From the NCBI RefSeq assembly GCF_029168945.1, contig NC_083610.1, positions 52,469,429 through 52,533,428 of the forward strand: 64,000 bases of DNA, read 5' to 3'. The position numbers were made by a program, and so were the translations under genes. Source of the stretch: Cannabis sativa (lineage: Eukaryota > Streptophyta > Magnoliopsida > Rosales > Cannabaceae). Of this stretch, positions 47,864-60,425 are shown one piece after another. A model generated the notes under the pieces. It ran no database searches. It was not told the origin of the DNA and was given only the letters and a program-made list of their open reading frames with translations. How positions within the stretch are numbered: position 1 is the first letter of the stretch; every line of letters begins with the position of its first letter.

Positions 47864-47998
47864 AAAGCCACTAAGGCTAGCTTAGTAGTGACGGAGGGAT
47901 GAGAAAAAGGAAAAAGTTACGGGTTCGAATCCAAAACTTTTAAATTATCAAGCTATTAATTGATTGTAAAATACTATTACGCTACACTAAAAAAAAAC
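47864..47998 (+). mobile_element. tRNA-derived SINE-like sequence
   Basis: An A-box-like GGCTAGCTTAGTAGTGACGG (about 47875) and a B-box GGGTTCGAATCC (about 47930) lie at the spacing of an RNA polymerase III promoter. They are followed by ~60 bp and an A-rich tail (47989-48006). This is the plan of plant tRNA-derived SINEs. It does not fold as a tRNA gene. Confidence 0.5.
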
Positions 47999-48006
47999 AA
48001 AAAACA

Positions 48007-48247
48007 TAATTCCGAATTAAAACAAATCACAAAATTAAAACTTGAACTTAATTGAAAATTAGACAAAAAAAACTCAACTCAATAATGAATGAATGATGGA
48101 TCTTTATTTAATAGGAATAATCAGTAGTACATAATAGAATGAGCCCAAGATTCAAACTCAACACAGTAAAGTATTACAAAGAAATATCTCATATTGAGGG
48201 AAATCATTTCAAGAGGGATACTCCCTTTTACATCCCTTCACACACAC
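48007..48247. other. Short AT-rich spacer
   Basis: AT-rich sequence with no coding or repeat features that I can support. Confidence 0.4.
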
Positions 48248-48530
48248 TCACTACAATAATTTTACCTTTTAATTACATTAAATGATAACATTTTAAAAAA
48301 AGATGTTACCAGTTACAATAGCCCAATTTGAAATATTAATATTGAGCCTTAAGATTATATGTTAAAACTATTATTGGGCTTTCTCTACAGTAGCGCCCTT
48401 TCTCAGTTCATATCTTTCCTTCCGACTCAAAATCTCATCTGTTGATCTACTTCCCTCTCTCGATCTCTTGATGGTTCCTCTCTCTTAACTGTCGGCAGCG
48501 ACAAAGCAGCGGCGGAGGCGTCTCATCGAA
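48248..48530 (+). other. CACTA-like terminus and 5' UTR-like sequence
   Basis: Starts with CACTACAATAATTTTACC, like a CACTA end, and has GATAACATTTT/GATGTTACC subterminal-like repeats. At about 48380-48530 follows a pyrimidine-rich, GC-richer leader ending CGAAG|GTAATT, a splice-donor context, and near 48650 a TTTGCAAG|G acceptor context. It resembles captured gene 5' sequence, as in the element at 30213. The opposite terminus was not found. Confidence 0.3.
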
Positions 48531-48932
48531 GGTAATTTATTTTTTCCTCTATACTCTCTACTTAGATATATTATATATATATTGATCTGTATGGCTGCTG
48601 TTAGATTTGGAAATGAATTTCTTTCTTCTCAATCTGAATAGTTTTTTGTTTGCAAGGTTTTGAAGTGAGGGCATTGCATTTAAACACAAGTAAGGGACGA
48701 TCAAGCAACCAACACCATCTCGGTAATATATTGTGTGTTTTTGATTCATTTCTATGTTCAATTTTGATTTTAATTATTTTTTTTCTGAAATATTTGTATT
48801 GCATTAGATTCCATTCTTGCGTGTGTTGAATGATTTTAAGTCAAACAATCTAAACTAGGCTAATTTATACAAAACATTCTATTCACACGTTAGACTACTT
48901 CTCATACCTAAGTAGTGTAAGTAGACGAAGGT

Positions 48933-49190
48933 TCACTTGGTACGTTTGAGGGGGAAGGACACCCTCTGTGACTGCTGTGGCACATCTGTTGTCTTTTGTT
49001 CTTGTTGAAAAAGTGTCGTTGTCACCGCGGCAGGATCAATAGCTTCGTCATCTTCCTTTGTTTCTTCAGCTACCTGAGCAGATTGTCTCCTTGGGAGTGC
49101 TAGCTGGTAATTGGGGCTGATCAATGTGTCTTGTTTGGGAGGGAGTGGAACACTAGCAGGCCCTGCAATTGTCCTTGGCAATGAAACCAT
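48933..49190 (-). CDS. Unidentified 85-aa ORF
   Basis: An open frame from ATG at 49190 to TGA at 48933 with balanced codons and a Gln/Glu/Pro-rich product (segments LPPKQDTLISP and EETKEDDEAI). I do not recognise it. No intron-exon partner or promoter is visible. It may be a captured exon, an element accessory ORF or chance. Confidence 0.25.
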   Translation of the reverse strand: MVSLPRTIAGPASVPLPPKQDTLISPNYQLALPRRQSAQVAEETKEDDEAIDPAAVTTTLFQQEQKTTDVPQQSQRVSFPLKRTK

Positions 49191-49320
49191 GTTTCAGTTT
49201 CTACCATGCTCCAGTAGGACCTGGTGGCAAAAGAGTGGTCAAGAAAATCTACTACGTAGTCCTATGTTTTTTATGATCCACAACAATCCACAAATTCTTA
49301 TTTTATCATAAGCTCAGTTA

Positions 49321-49734
49321 GTAATCATCAAAGCATGCTAAATGTTAAAAAATGAAAATTTTCTCTATTTGGACTCACTCAACTTAGCCTCTTGTTTAAT
49401 AAAAGATCTTGAATATCACTTAACTACAACTCCCTAGTGGTAGTATGTTGATGAAATAAGCTTTCCCCAACTAAATTGGCTGCAATTCGTTCCCAAAATT
49501 TGAAGAATAATAGGTTGAATAGACTTCTATTAGGACCTCCCTTATGGCTAGAAAATGGAGTGTGGAGCAAGGATGATATAATTTTTGTTAGGCCCTTGTG
49601 GTTAGAAAATGGAGTGTCAAAATGCAGTACTTGACCATTTTTTCTTTAATTTATGCAGTACTTATTTTGCATACAATAATTGATTTCTTCAGAGTTGATA
49701 TTGATACCATCACCTTATAATTAAAATAACTTAG
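49321..49734. other. Spacer before the second Tat remnant
   Basis: No gene. A near-repeated phrase, AGGMCCTYSTGGYTAGAAAATGGAGTGT, occurs as two partial copies near 49530 and 49590. Confidence 0.4.
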
Positions 49735-50576
49735 GGTTAACATAGATTTTCATTAACCAAAATTAATGAGCCTTTACGTGATAAATATATCACAGAAATA
49801 ATAAATAATAAATGATTAAATAACTCCAAATATTTTTACATAGTTTTGTAGACAAATCTGTATACTCCACGAGTCTATCTTATTTATGATATTTTCTGAA
49901 TACAAGATACAATACTTAATTAATAATATTTTTTCTCCCCAAATTCTCTATACTTTTTTTTGTGGAATCTACCCCTATTTATAGGAATATAGATTGACAG
50001 TTATTTATTTGGGATCAGTTTGAAATGTAACTGTTCATGAAACGTGGACAATTCCCACATTTCATTTAATTTTCATGTAAGATAATATTTGGTAATTGCT
50101 TAACTACTTTTTGTTCTTATCTTCTTTGATAGTTAATGTTAATTTGGACAATTGTGTCTCGCTTAACCCGAGTTATCCTCCTTGTCCATCTTGATGTGGA
50201 AAAAATGCTAAGTGTTAGCAGATGGTTTACCTCGTTAAGTCTCTTTAGTTAAGATTGCGAGGTGGCTGTCTCGCCATACGTGATCCGAGATTGCCATGTG
50301 TGATTGTATTTATTCTACTTCGAATAAATGGATATCTTCTTTGTCTATGTACTTTGAGACAGGTGCGTGTCTCGTCAATATAAGTTTTAATAGCCTTTTA
50401 TCCTTATCTCGCTTAAGACTATATAGTCAGCGAGTTGTGATATTTTCTATTAAACTTTTGTTAATGAGTTATTTTATCTTGCATTTATTGATATAATTTT
50501 ATTACATCAGGTGGTTCATATTCCATTGCAAGAGACGTATCACTTTTTGAAGTGTAGCCGAATTTCTAGTATAATA
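49735..50576 (-). repeat. Probable 3' LTR of a second, minus-strand Tat element
   Basis: On the minus strand CTCTTTAAGGAGCAA is followed by TATTATACTAG at 50576, which mirrors the polypurine tract and LTR start (GAGGGGCAAA, TATTATCC) of the Tat element at 1958. A minus-strand TATA box CCTATAAATAGGGG is at about 49973-49986, as expected in an LTR. The left (U5) end is not defined and the body does not match the other Tat LTR, so it would be a different subfamily. Confidence 0.4.
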
Positions 50577-51497
50577 ATTGCTCCTTAAAGAGTTATTTTT
50601 TAATTGAAAGGAGATTCTTAAATGATTACAAGGGTATTTTTGTCATAATGTCCAATTTGAAAAATTGCATGCTTTGAATTTTGGCAGTTCATGATTTCGA
50701 GGAATATCATTAACATTAAATGCCCATCTTTTCTAATTCTACTATGTTCTCATCTGTTAGATCATATTTCTCTTGATCTAACGGTGATCACTCTTAAGGT
50801 ATAAAATTCGAGAGAAAACCTTCATTTTGCCATTTCTGCTTTTAAAACCTTCATACTGTCCTACGAAAAATCCATCCCTGATTCTCATCACCTTGCATGC
50901 CCTCATTATCCTTGACTTATTTTTTGTGCGTTTCATCATACTTCGTCTTCAATTTTAGAGAATCTCAAAACTCATTATTCCAGTCATCAAATTTTCACTC
51001 GACGAGTTCTCCATTACCCAGAAACTTTTACCAAAACAGTAAGTTGTTTACTTCTTTGTTTCTGCTACTCCCTTTTCCAGAGTTTGTAATCTTATTTTTG
51101 TTTTCAATTGCATCTTCATTTACTTCATTTTGTTTAGGTATTTTTTGATTTATTTTCTAGATTATTTCTATGGTTTTAAGGAGAAAATTTAGGTGTATTA
51201 AATTCATATGTTTTTTGTTTAGAATGAATAAATTTCTTCTAGAAATTGGGATTATTCTTTTTTGCCAAAATGTCCCAATCTGGTTTTGAAATTTTAACTC
51301 CAGATTTCCTAGAAATAGAATGTCCTAACGAATTAGCTCTTCCATTCGAACCCAAAATCTAAAAACCTAAATCCAACTTGAGATAAATGATTCCAAAATT
51401 AGGGATCATCTAATAAAAACCAATCAGAATGAAATTTCTAGTCGCTATAGGCAATTTTTACATGAAATAACTAAGGGTAAACATCGTTATTTGCGAG
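50577..51497 (+). other. Promoter-like region of the second accessory ORF
   Basis: A plus-strand TATA box, GGTATAAAATTCG (about 50798), precedes a pyrimidine-rich leader, about 700-800 bp before the ORF start. This is the same relative layout as the antisense unit of the Tat element at 12473-13012. Confidence 0.4.
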
Positions 51498-54084
51498 ATG
51501 CAGCTTAGCCTGAACCCTAACTCTATCCCTTTAGAGAGACTCTTATTTTTACCTCGAGTCACTGTTGCTTTTGCACCAGGTGACCTAGATTTTAAAATTA
51601 TGTCCACCAAGGCTCGTAAATCAAAGACCCCTCAAGATCCAATAGTCACTTTCGAAGCAGAGCTTATCGAATCAAAAATATGATCGATAGCTCCTTTTGT
51701 TGGAAATATACTAAAGGCTTATGGTATCAAACAAGGGCGAGGATGTCGTGTTAGGTCTATTGTTCTGGGAGAATATAGCTGCTTCCCTCCAAAAAGCGCA
51801 ATTCACGAGGAGTATGATGGTGCTAGTTCTAGTGGCTCATCTGGGATAGGTGCTTGGAGCCTCGAGCACATCAGGGCTGGAGTAGTTCTTGTTGGGAATA
51901 TTTTACCAGGATCTAGATTTACTAACAAGTATGTTGAATTAACATCCTAAATATGAATATCTGTAAAATAATGAAACTAAACACATAAGGGTTTAAGAAA
52001 ACCTTACATTGGTTGCACCGGAATATAATGACTCCTTCTGTTTAAGATCTCTAGCCCTTGATTCCTTTCTGTCATAAAGCATTATCAAGATTTGAACCTG
52101 GATCTCTTTCTCTCCTTCGGGTTTGGTTACCACCGTCTTACTCACTATGATTGAGTACTTGACTTGCTATGTGTGGGCATGACACTCTTTCACTCAAGAT
52201 TTAGAATTGGATGAATAATGAAGGAGGTTTGAAATCACTAAGGAAGGAACTCTCTCATCTACTAGTTGTATGACATAGAAAACTAGGTTTGATTTGGTTG
52301 AAGGCATCAAGTGGATGAGTGAGAGCATCATGTTCCTTTTACAGTGTTTCAACTAGGGCTTATGGCTGAATTATATGGCTTAAAAAAGAATAAAATATTG
52401 GGCAAAAAAACACTTAATGGCCGTGCACTATAATAGACTACTTTCTAGTAACAATTTTGCCACTTTATTTCAACCAGTTATTCTATTTTCAATAATACCA
52501 TATTTTCTAATTCAATTCTATAAATGTCAGAACTATTTATTTAATAATTATAATTAATTATCAAATAAAATTTTCATTTATATAATTTATTAATTAGACC
52601 ATACAAAGTCTCTTAATTAATAAATTGACCCCAAAACTTCTTTTCCTCACAATTAAGCCCTTGCTTAGTGAAAATTCATAAATAAGACATAATCTAATTT
52701 TAGAATTATAATTGATTAATTAAAATCAATTGACTGAGTCTGCAAGCAGTATTATCTCAACTAGTGAGGGGACCATGGGCCTATATAACCGAGCTTTCAA
52801 TAAGTAGATCTAGAATTCAACAAGTAAATTCTCTAACTTATTAATTCCGCCTTGTGCCACTATAGATTCTGAATTAAACAACACTCTCAGTTATGTAGAA
52901 TGCTTTATATGTACCACGATATAGATATGTTATGATTATCCATTTTTACAATCCTAATAGTCAAAGATCCTCTAAAGATGATCTACACTGAATACAGATA
53001 AATTTACTGTTCTACCCTTCAATGTATTTCATCCTTAAAACAGTTAGCTACCTATAAATGATATTTCAATAAACTAATATAATTACTGAAATGAGATCTC
53101 AATCATTTATCTCTATTCAGCCAAGCTCGAAGGAAATCATCATTTCACTTCTAAATACTTATAAAAGTTATAGATTCTATATCTATGATCAGCGTTCCCA
53201 CTCAATTGAACTACCATGTTCCGAAGATATAAATATCCGCCAAAACCATAGGTAAGCATCCACGAACAACTTGAAGAACATAAATAATACAACTAAGTTG
53301 AACCTAACCATATCAGGATGAAGATACATAGACCTAAGATCAACCATTGATATAGACTTAGACATATATAACGGTAAGTTTATGATATCTTATCCAAGAT
53401 CAATATCGGTCTCTTCCAATGTATACTCCATACATCCAATACTGGTAAACTTTGCCAATGCCCTGGAAAGGACATAACACTTATCCAAGGTGTAAGCATA
53501 CCTTATCGCCGATTATCATGTCAGTCTAAATCCAATGAACTGACAAATCATGGAAATTAAACTTTTGAACATATAATCATGATTATATTCCTCTATGCTA
53601 ACGACACTATAATCACGAACAAATATATACGTATATTTTTATATGTTCTCGACTTAATAGAATTTATATATTAAATATAATTATAAAATAAATCATGTGA
53701 ACCATCCAACATAAAATGCGATTTCTGATCTTTTGTTAATTACTAAATCTGATTCTATTGAAATGGGTTTTATTTAGGGCACAAAACCCAATAGTTCTCC
53801 CCCTAAGAGAGTACTATAAAGAATTATGTAATTATCTCAGAATTTCCCCTTTTCAGTTAATTTAGAGTTCTTACAGGATTATGACCTCCCTAAAGGTCTT
53901 ATATCATATTATGGGATGGGAGTATCCCACTCCCCTTGAGATTGTGTACTTTTATTCTATAAAAGTTGTTCCTGGAAGAAAGCGAGCGTTAGGAGGTTTT
54001 TACTACCTCGGTACCCACACAAATGATTGCAGGATCATTGTGAGGTTACCCAACAAAACAACATTCAAGGATGAATTCTTTTAG
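51498..54084 (+). pseudogene. Accessory ORF of the second Tat element, split by a solo LTR
   Basis: Coding remnants 51498-51889 and 53799-54084 rejoin in frame when the solo LTR (51890-53793) and one TSD copy are ignored. An ATG at 51600 starts a basic segment (STKARKSKTPQD); stops occur at 51681 and 53863. The second part has a globular block (LKVLYHIMGWEYPTP, YFYSIKVVPG, GGFYYLG) of the same kind as 11570-11140 on the minus strand, comparable with the plant 'putative gypsy type transposon' family. It is on the plus strand, antisense to the inferred LTR at 49735-50576, as in the first Tat element. Function unknown. Confidence 0.55.
51890..53793 (-). mobile_element. Solo LTR of the long-LTR Copia family
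   Basis: 1,904 bp, TGTTGGGAATATTTTACC...ACAAAACCCAATA. It is flanked by a perfect 5-bp target duplication GTTCT (51885-51889 and 53794-53798). Same length and order as the complete LTR at 58524-60425 but clearly more diverged. It arose by LTR-LTR recombination of a full element inserted into the accessory ORF. Confidence 0.92.
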
Positions 54085-54649
54085 ACGAACATTCTCTCCC
54101 CCATCAACACAACAACATTTCGCATAATACGTAAGTTTCACCAATTCTCAAAAGCTAAAAAAATATCTTAGAGCAGTGCCACTATGTGAAAACAAGGATT
54201 ATGCAATCTGCTCGTTTTCTTAGCTTTCTCAATGATCTATCAACAAAAATGATCATGTCATGCTAGAGTCGTTTAAACAAAATATATGACTCTTATGCAA
54301 GTAAGGACAACTACATTAAATGTCATAACCAAATTCAGTTAATCCACTACCAATAGGGTAAAAAAGATTGTGTGGTTCATGACATCTAATGTGTTTCCTT
54401 CACCATAAAATCATCGACAGGATGGCTAAATTAGATGTATGGATCTTAGTAATATTTATGATTGATACGGGAGAAAAATATTAACATGAATCATAATTTT
54501 CGATAATTGACATGTGAAAACTTACGACAGGTAAGCATAACAAATTCAATGAATAATTTTAATCTCATAACTATCTAATACCAAATGCGCATTTTGAATT
54601 TCTAGCAATTCTATTACCAAAAATATCAATTAATATTAACAATAATTTG
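54085..54649. other. Sequence between accessory ORF and Tekay element B
   Basis: AT-rich, no coding frame. It may be the remainder of the second Tat element. It ends at the Tekay LTR start at 54650; the preceding 5-mer is ATTTG. Confidence 0.4.
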
Positions 54650-54763
54650 TGTAAAGACTCGGTTTTTGACCGAGTCAAATGTATATATATAATAATAATT
54701 AAATAATAATATATATGTATGTATATAAAAAAAATTATATATACAGTAGCAGAACCCCTTCGT

Positions 54764-54811
<48 letters not shown>

Positions 54812-55210
54812 ACATTTTCTCTCTCTTCAAACTATAGAACAAAAGAAAACCAACCATCACCACCACTCCGGCGACCAACCTTCGGCCACCGCCCGACCCC
54901 ACGCGCCGGACAGAACAGAACTCTAGGTGCCGACGACCTCACCCCCCAAGCGCCGCCGCTCCTTTCACCACCGTTAGCTCGGGATTGCAAGTTAAAGTTT
55001 GGGGTTTCAAACTTTGAACGGATTTTCCGGTCACCTCTGGCGTCTGTTTGATGAATCGTCTTCACCACTAAACTCAGCTCGTCGAGGAGAACAACCTACA
55101 CTATACCATTTTTCCCGGTTCCCTACTTTTTCCGGTGACATTTTTGTAGCTTCGCCCCTTTCCGGTGACTTTCCGGTGACATCGTGTACCGTTTTGACAA
55201 ACGGTTGGCA

Positions 55211-56222
55211 TGTTGGAAATTATTTTACCAGGATCTTAGATCTACTCACAAGTATGTTGTTTAAACACCCTAAATATGAACTTCGTAAAACGATAAATTA
55301 AACACATATAAAGTTAAGAAAACCTTACATTGATGCAGCGGAATTAATCTCCTTCCACTCAGATCTCTAACCCTTGAATCCTTTCTGTAGCAGAGTATAA
55401 TCAAGATCTGAGCCCGAATGTCCTTCTTCTTCAAGTTTGATCCTTCACAGTCTTCCAATCTATGATTGAGTTACTGCTTGCTGTGTGTGGGCACTTACTC
55501 TTTCACTAGGGTCACGAAATTGATGAAGGAGAAAAGAGAAGAGAGATTTCGGCCAGGTATAGAAAGTGGGGAAGGCTCAGTTTTTCTGAAGAGAGAAATT
55601 TCTGTCAGAAGATGATATTCAAAGATGTGTTTTTGACTGAGCCATCACTTTCTATTTATAGGCAACTACTAGGTTTAGGTTAAGAATTATTTGGCATTAA
55701 AATAATGAAAATATTAATTTGAAAAACCTAATCTAAGTGGCCGGCCATGGTGTTGTATTGGGCCTCACTTGATTTTGTAGTTTTATCAAATTTTATCTCT
55801 ATTTTCTCAAAAACGCCAATTTTCCAATTCTAACCTTTTAAATGTCAAAACTAATTATTTAATAACTAAAATAGATTATTAAATAATATTGTCATTTAAT
55901 TTAATTATTAATTAGACATATAAAGTCCATTAATAAATAAATAAACCTAGAAACTCTTTCTTTACAATTTCACCCCTGCTTAATGAAAATTCATAAAATT
56001 AGACATAGTCTAACTTTAGAATTATAATTGATCAATCACGAATCAATTAATGAGTCTTAAAAGCAGAATGTTCTCAACTAGAATGGGGACCATGAATCTA
56101 TATGCTGAGCTTCCAATAAGTGAACCAAATTTACCAAGTAAATTCCTACTTATTAATTCTTCGTTGAATCCACTCTTAGAACTTAGAATTGCACTCTCAG
56201 ACTTATATAGAGCATATTGTAT
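55211..56222 (-). repeat. Truncated 3' LTR of the deleted Copia
   Basis: Matches 58524-59535 almost exactly, then breaks off at GCATATTGTAT, where the complete LTR continues GTTCCACGA. A TATA box on the minus strand (CTATAAATAG) is at about 55653-55662. Confidence 0.9.
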
Positions 56223-58523
56223 AGAATTTTAATTAAATATAGAATTTTAACTAACTAGGAAAAATATACTTAATTGTACCAAAATTAATTATTTAAATAA
56301 TTAATTTCACAAAGTATAATTTTCCTATTTAAATATTAGAAATAATAAGTAGTCTAGAAATTACTATCTAGAAAATATCTTATTTGACTAAGTATCTTTT
56401 CAAAAAATTTGAAAAATATCTAATTTAAGTTAGATAGAAAAATCTAAAACTTAAATAATTTCAAATTTAGATTTAATTAAATATCAAAAATTAAGTTGTA
56501 ACCACTTAATTTGAAGATATCTTTTTAAAGTTAATATTTGAAAAGATATTAACCAAAAAAAAAATATCTAAAATATTCCATTTTAAGTTAATATTTGAAA
56601 AGATATTAACTTAAAAAATATCTTAAGAATCTTTAATAACTAATGCCTAGGATTCCTCAACTTGATTTAAAATTTAAATCAAATACTCAAATTTAAGTTA
56701 GATAAGAAAAATCAGTTGTTACAACTAATTTATAACTTAAATAGGAATATTTAATTAAATAAGCTCCAGAAAGAATCTTAGTTAGTTAAAATTCTATATT
56801 TAATTAAATACAAGAAAAATACAAATAGTTTGTCTAGAAATAATATCTAAACTAAAAGTGTTTTTCTTAAAATTAACTTTAAAATATTAAAATGAAAATA
56901 AATTTCATATATTTTAAAAGTTAATTATGTTGCTAATTCAATTTTATTAGGTCAAACTAATATAATTAACCTAGTACAGTTATTTAAATCAAGCAAATGG
57001 GCCTTCACAATTGGGGTAGTTCATGTGAGGGGGTGCTGGGTTCAGTATGTCGTACCCACTTCTATGGCTCCCAACTCTCACACAAGACCCAAAAGAGAGG
57101 AATTTAACCTTAAAATAAATAACTGTTATTAATTGAATAGGTCCAATAACTAAATGGACCTAAATAAAATCTATCATGGTGTGACATTTTATTTAGCAAC
57201 AACCTATATGTATCTATATTAAAACAAAATAAACATATAGGCTCACACAGGCACACTTTGGATGGATCCTATCATGTTGATAGGTCATACACAGATGAAA
57301 GAAGATTGTAAAATTTACCTGTTACAAATTATTAACTTGACCAAGGGAGCCATCAGATCATTAGATCTGGCGAAAAGTAACCATGGCTATTTGCAATCAA
57401 GTAATAATAGGTTTTAAAAACTTACACACAAGTTAAAACCACATACTCCTGCAATAAGGTTAGCTGGATAGTTGGAAGTAGGATTTATTTAATTTTAAAT
57501 AAATAATTTCGAAAAATAAATAATTAAATAATTAAACAAAAAAAATTTAATTTAATTTTCGAAAAAATAAATAAAATAAATATTTATTTCGAAAATAAAA
57601 AATTTAAATTTCGAGATTATTTAAAAAATATTTAAAATTAAACCTACTATTTTGAAAAATTAGGTTTTAACCAACCTAAATATCATTTCAAAATTTGCTA
57701 ACTACTTTTAAAAATTAAATGTTATTTTAAAAATAAAAATTAAATAAAAATTAGAAAAGATAAATGAAATATCTTATCAGATTTTAAATTTAATTTAAAT
57801 AAATAAAATAACTAAAATTTAAAAGTTAGCTGAATATCTTACATCTATTTAAAATTACATGATTATAAATATCTTATTTTAAATTTAAATAAGGTCAAAA
57901 TATCTAAAAAAGATTTAATTTAAAAAAAAATATAAAATCTGACCTTTAATTTAAAAATAAGATAAGATATAATCAAATTTAAAAATAAGATAGATTTTTA
58001 AGCAAGAAGATAGATACTAATTCTATTCAAATTCAAATTACACTAATATCTTGAATTAAATTTAAAAAATATTAAATTAATTCATAATGATAATTAGAAT
58101 TGAATTAAGAATAGTATTATTATATATATAAAACTATACAAAAAATCGGAAGTTAATTCCATGAAAAAGCATGAAAAATCGAAGAAAAACGAAAAAATTG
58201 TTAACTGTACGGACAGTTTTCTCGATCGCAGGAAAATTTCAGCACAGACCCGATTTTTTCAAATCTTCGAAAATTCATAACTAATTCAAATAAAATCGAA
58301 ATTGAGTTCTGTAAAAGGCTAACTTGCTTAATTTTTTCCATACTATCCAATAAAAATAATTCCAGAAACAAAATCACAATTATTTTTCACGAAAATTTAC
58401 AAACATCAATCAATCATCAAATAACACTCAATACAACATGATACCATCCAAAAACAAACAAACAATCATTTTAAAATCCAAATTTCTTGCAAGTAAATCA
58501 ATTACCATGGCTCTGATACCAGT
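56223..58523 (-). other. Leader of the deleted Copia element
   Basis: AT-rich, non-coding, homologous in reverse to parts of 14027-17812. It contains the conserved block at 57003-57083 and an inverted repeat pair (about 56226-56256 and 56776-56806, around AATTAAATATAGAATTTTAA). Confidence 0.75.
58506..58523 (-). other. Primer binding site of the deleted Copia
   Basis: Minus-strand TGGTATCAGAGCCATGG, two bases after the LTR end, is complementary to the 3' end of initiator Met tRNA, the usual primer of Ty1/copia elements. Confidence 0.9.
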
Positions 58524-60425
58524 TGTTGGAAATTATTTTACCAGCATCTTAGATCTACTCACAAGTATGTTGTTTAAACACCCTAAATATGAACTTCCTA
58601 AAACGATAAATTAAACACATATAAAGTTAAGAAAACCTTACATTGATGCAGCAGAATTAATGTCTCCTTCCACTCAGATCTCTAACCCTTGAATCCTTTC
58701 TGTAGCAGAGTATAATCAAGATCTGAGCCCGAATGTCCTTCTTCTTCAAGTTGGATCCTTCACAGTCTTCCAATCTATGATTGAGTTACTGCTTGCTGTG
58801 TGTGGGCACTTACTCTTTCACTAGGGTCACGAAATTGATGAAGGAGAAAAGAGAAGAGAGATTTCGTCCAGGTATAGAAAGTGGGGAAGGCTCAGTTTTT
58901 CTGAAGAGAGAAATTTCTGTCAGAAGATGATATTCAAAGATGTGTTTTTGACTGAGCCATCACTTTCTATTTATAGGCAACTACTAGGTTTAGGTTAGGA
59001 ATTATTTGGCATTAAAATAATGAAAATATTAATTTGAAAAACCTAATCTAAGTGGCCGGCCATGGTGTTGTATTGGGCCTCACTTGATTTTGTAGTTTTA
59101 TCAAATTTTATCTCTATTTTCTCAAAAACGCCAATTTTCCAATTCTAACCTTTTAAATGTCAAAACTAATTATTTAATAACTAAAATAGATTATTAAATA
59201 ATATTGTCATTTAATTTAATTATTAATTAGACATATAAAGTCCATTAATAAATAAATAAACCTAGAAACTCTTTCTTTACAATTTCACCCCTGCTTAGTG
59301 AAAATTCATAAAATTAGACATAGTCTAACTTTAGAATTATAATTGATCAATCACGAATCAATTAATCAGTCTTACAAGCAGAATGTTCTCAACTAGAATG
59401 GGGACCATGGATCTATATGCTGAGCTTCCAATAAGTGAACCAAATTTACCAAGTAAATTCCTACTTATTAATTCTTCGTTGAATCCACTCTTAGAACTTA
59501 GAATTGCACTCTCAGACTTATATAGAGCATATTGTATGTTCCACGATATCAATATACTATCTCATTTAACAATTGTTATAATCTTATTGTGATTTAAAGA
59601 TCCTCTATATAGATGATTTACATCGAGATGGGATTTCTTTACCGTTCTCACCCCTCAATGTATTTTGCCCCTTAAAACACTTAGGTACCTGTAAATGGTG
59701 TTTAGTGATCTAATAATTAGTCAGTTAAACAAGAGCTCATCCATTTACTTCTATTTGCTAAGCTCGAAGGGAATCATCACTTGACTTCTATACACCAGTA
59801 GAAGCTATAGATTCCATATTTATGTTCAGCACTCCCACTCAATCATACTATCATGTTCCCAAAATATACGTATCACCCTGACCCAAAAGTAGGCTTAACT
59901 AATAAATCAAAGAACATGAATAACACTTCTGAGTTGAGCCCAAGCATATCAGGATTTAGATTCTTTTAATCTTAAGATCAACTACTGATATTGACTTGGA
60001 AAGATATGTATAACGATAAGTTTGTAATATCTTAACTTAGTTGCAATATCGGTCCAGTCCAATGTATACTCCATACATTCGAAACTAGTATACTTTACTA
60101 ATGTCCTGGAAAGAACATAACACTTACTCCAAGTGTAAGTATACATCATCGCTGATTATCACATTAGTGTAAATCCAATAACACTGATGAAACAGGGACA
60201 AAGTCTTTTGATTCATATGATCACAATAACATTCCACTGTGTTGACGATACTGTAATTGTGAATAAACATATGATCTGGATTTAACTGATTTTGTGTGTA
60301 TGAATGTTATAAACATATTAAACCATTAGCATGTAAAATTCATGCAAGCATCAATCACTTCAAATTTCTTATATTGATAACTAATCAGATTGTAAAGAGT
60401 TTTATTTAGGGCATAAAACCCAACA
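58524..60425 (-). repeat. Complete 5' LTR of the deleted Copia
   Basis: 1,902 bp, TGTTGGAAATTATTTTACC...ATAAAACCCAACA on the plus strand. This is the reference copy for the LTR family seen also at 1-1957, 13990-14026, 18611-19856 and 51890-53793. Minus-strand TATA box CCTATAAATAG at about 58967-58977. Confidence 0.92.

Larger units (their letters stand above)
55211..60425 (-). mobile_element. Deleted long-LTR Copia element
   Basis: 5,215-bp insertion with a perfect TGGCA target duplication. On the minus strand it reads: complete 5' LTR (60425-58524, 1,902 bp), primer binding site, 2.3 kb of AT-rich leader (58523-56223), then a 3' LTR that lacks its first ~890 bp (56222-55211). Gag, pol and the polypurine tract are absent, so one deletion runs from the leader into the 3' LTR. 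The shared ~1,010 bp of the LTRs differ at only about a dozen positions by eye, indicating a young insertion. Confidence 0.92.

Noticed and set aside
47864..47998. A tRNA gene
   Set aside because: The A- and B-box motifs are present, but no cloverleaf with acceptor and anticodon stems can be drawn; SINE-like fits better.
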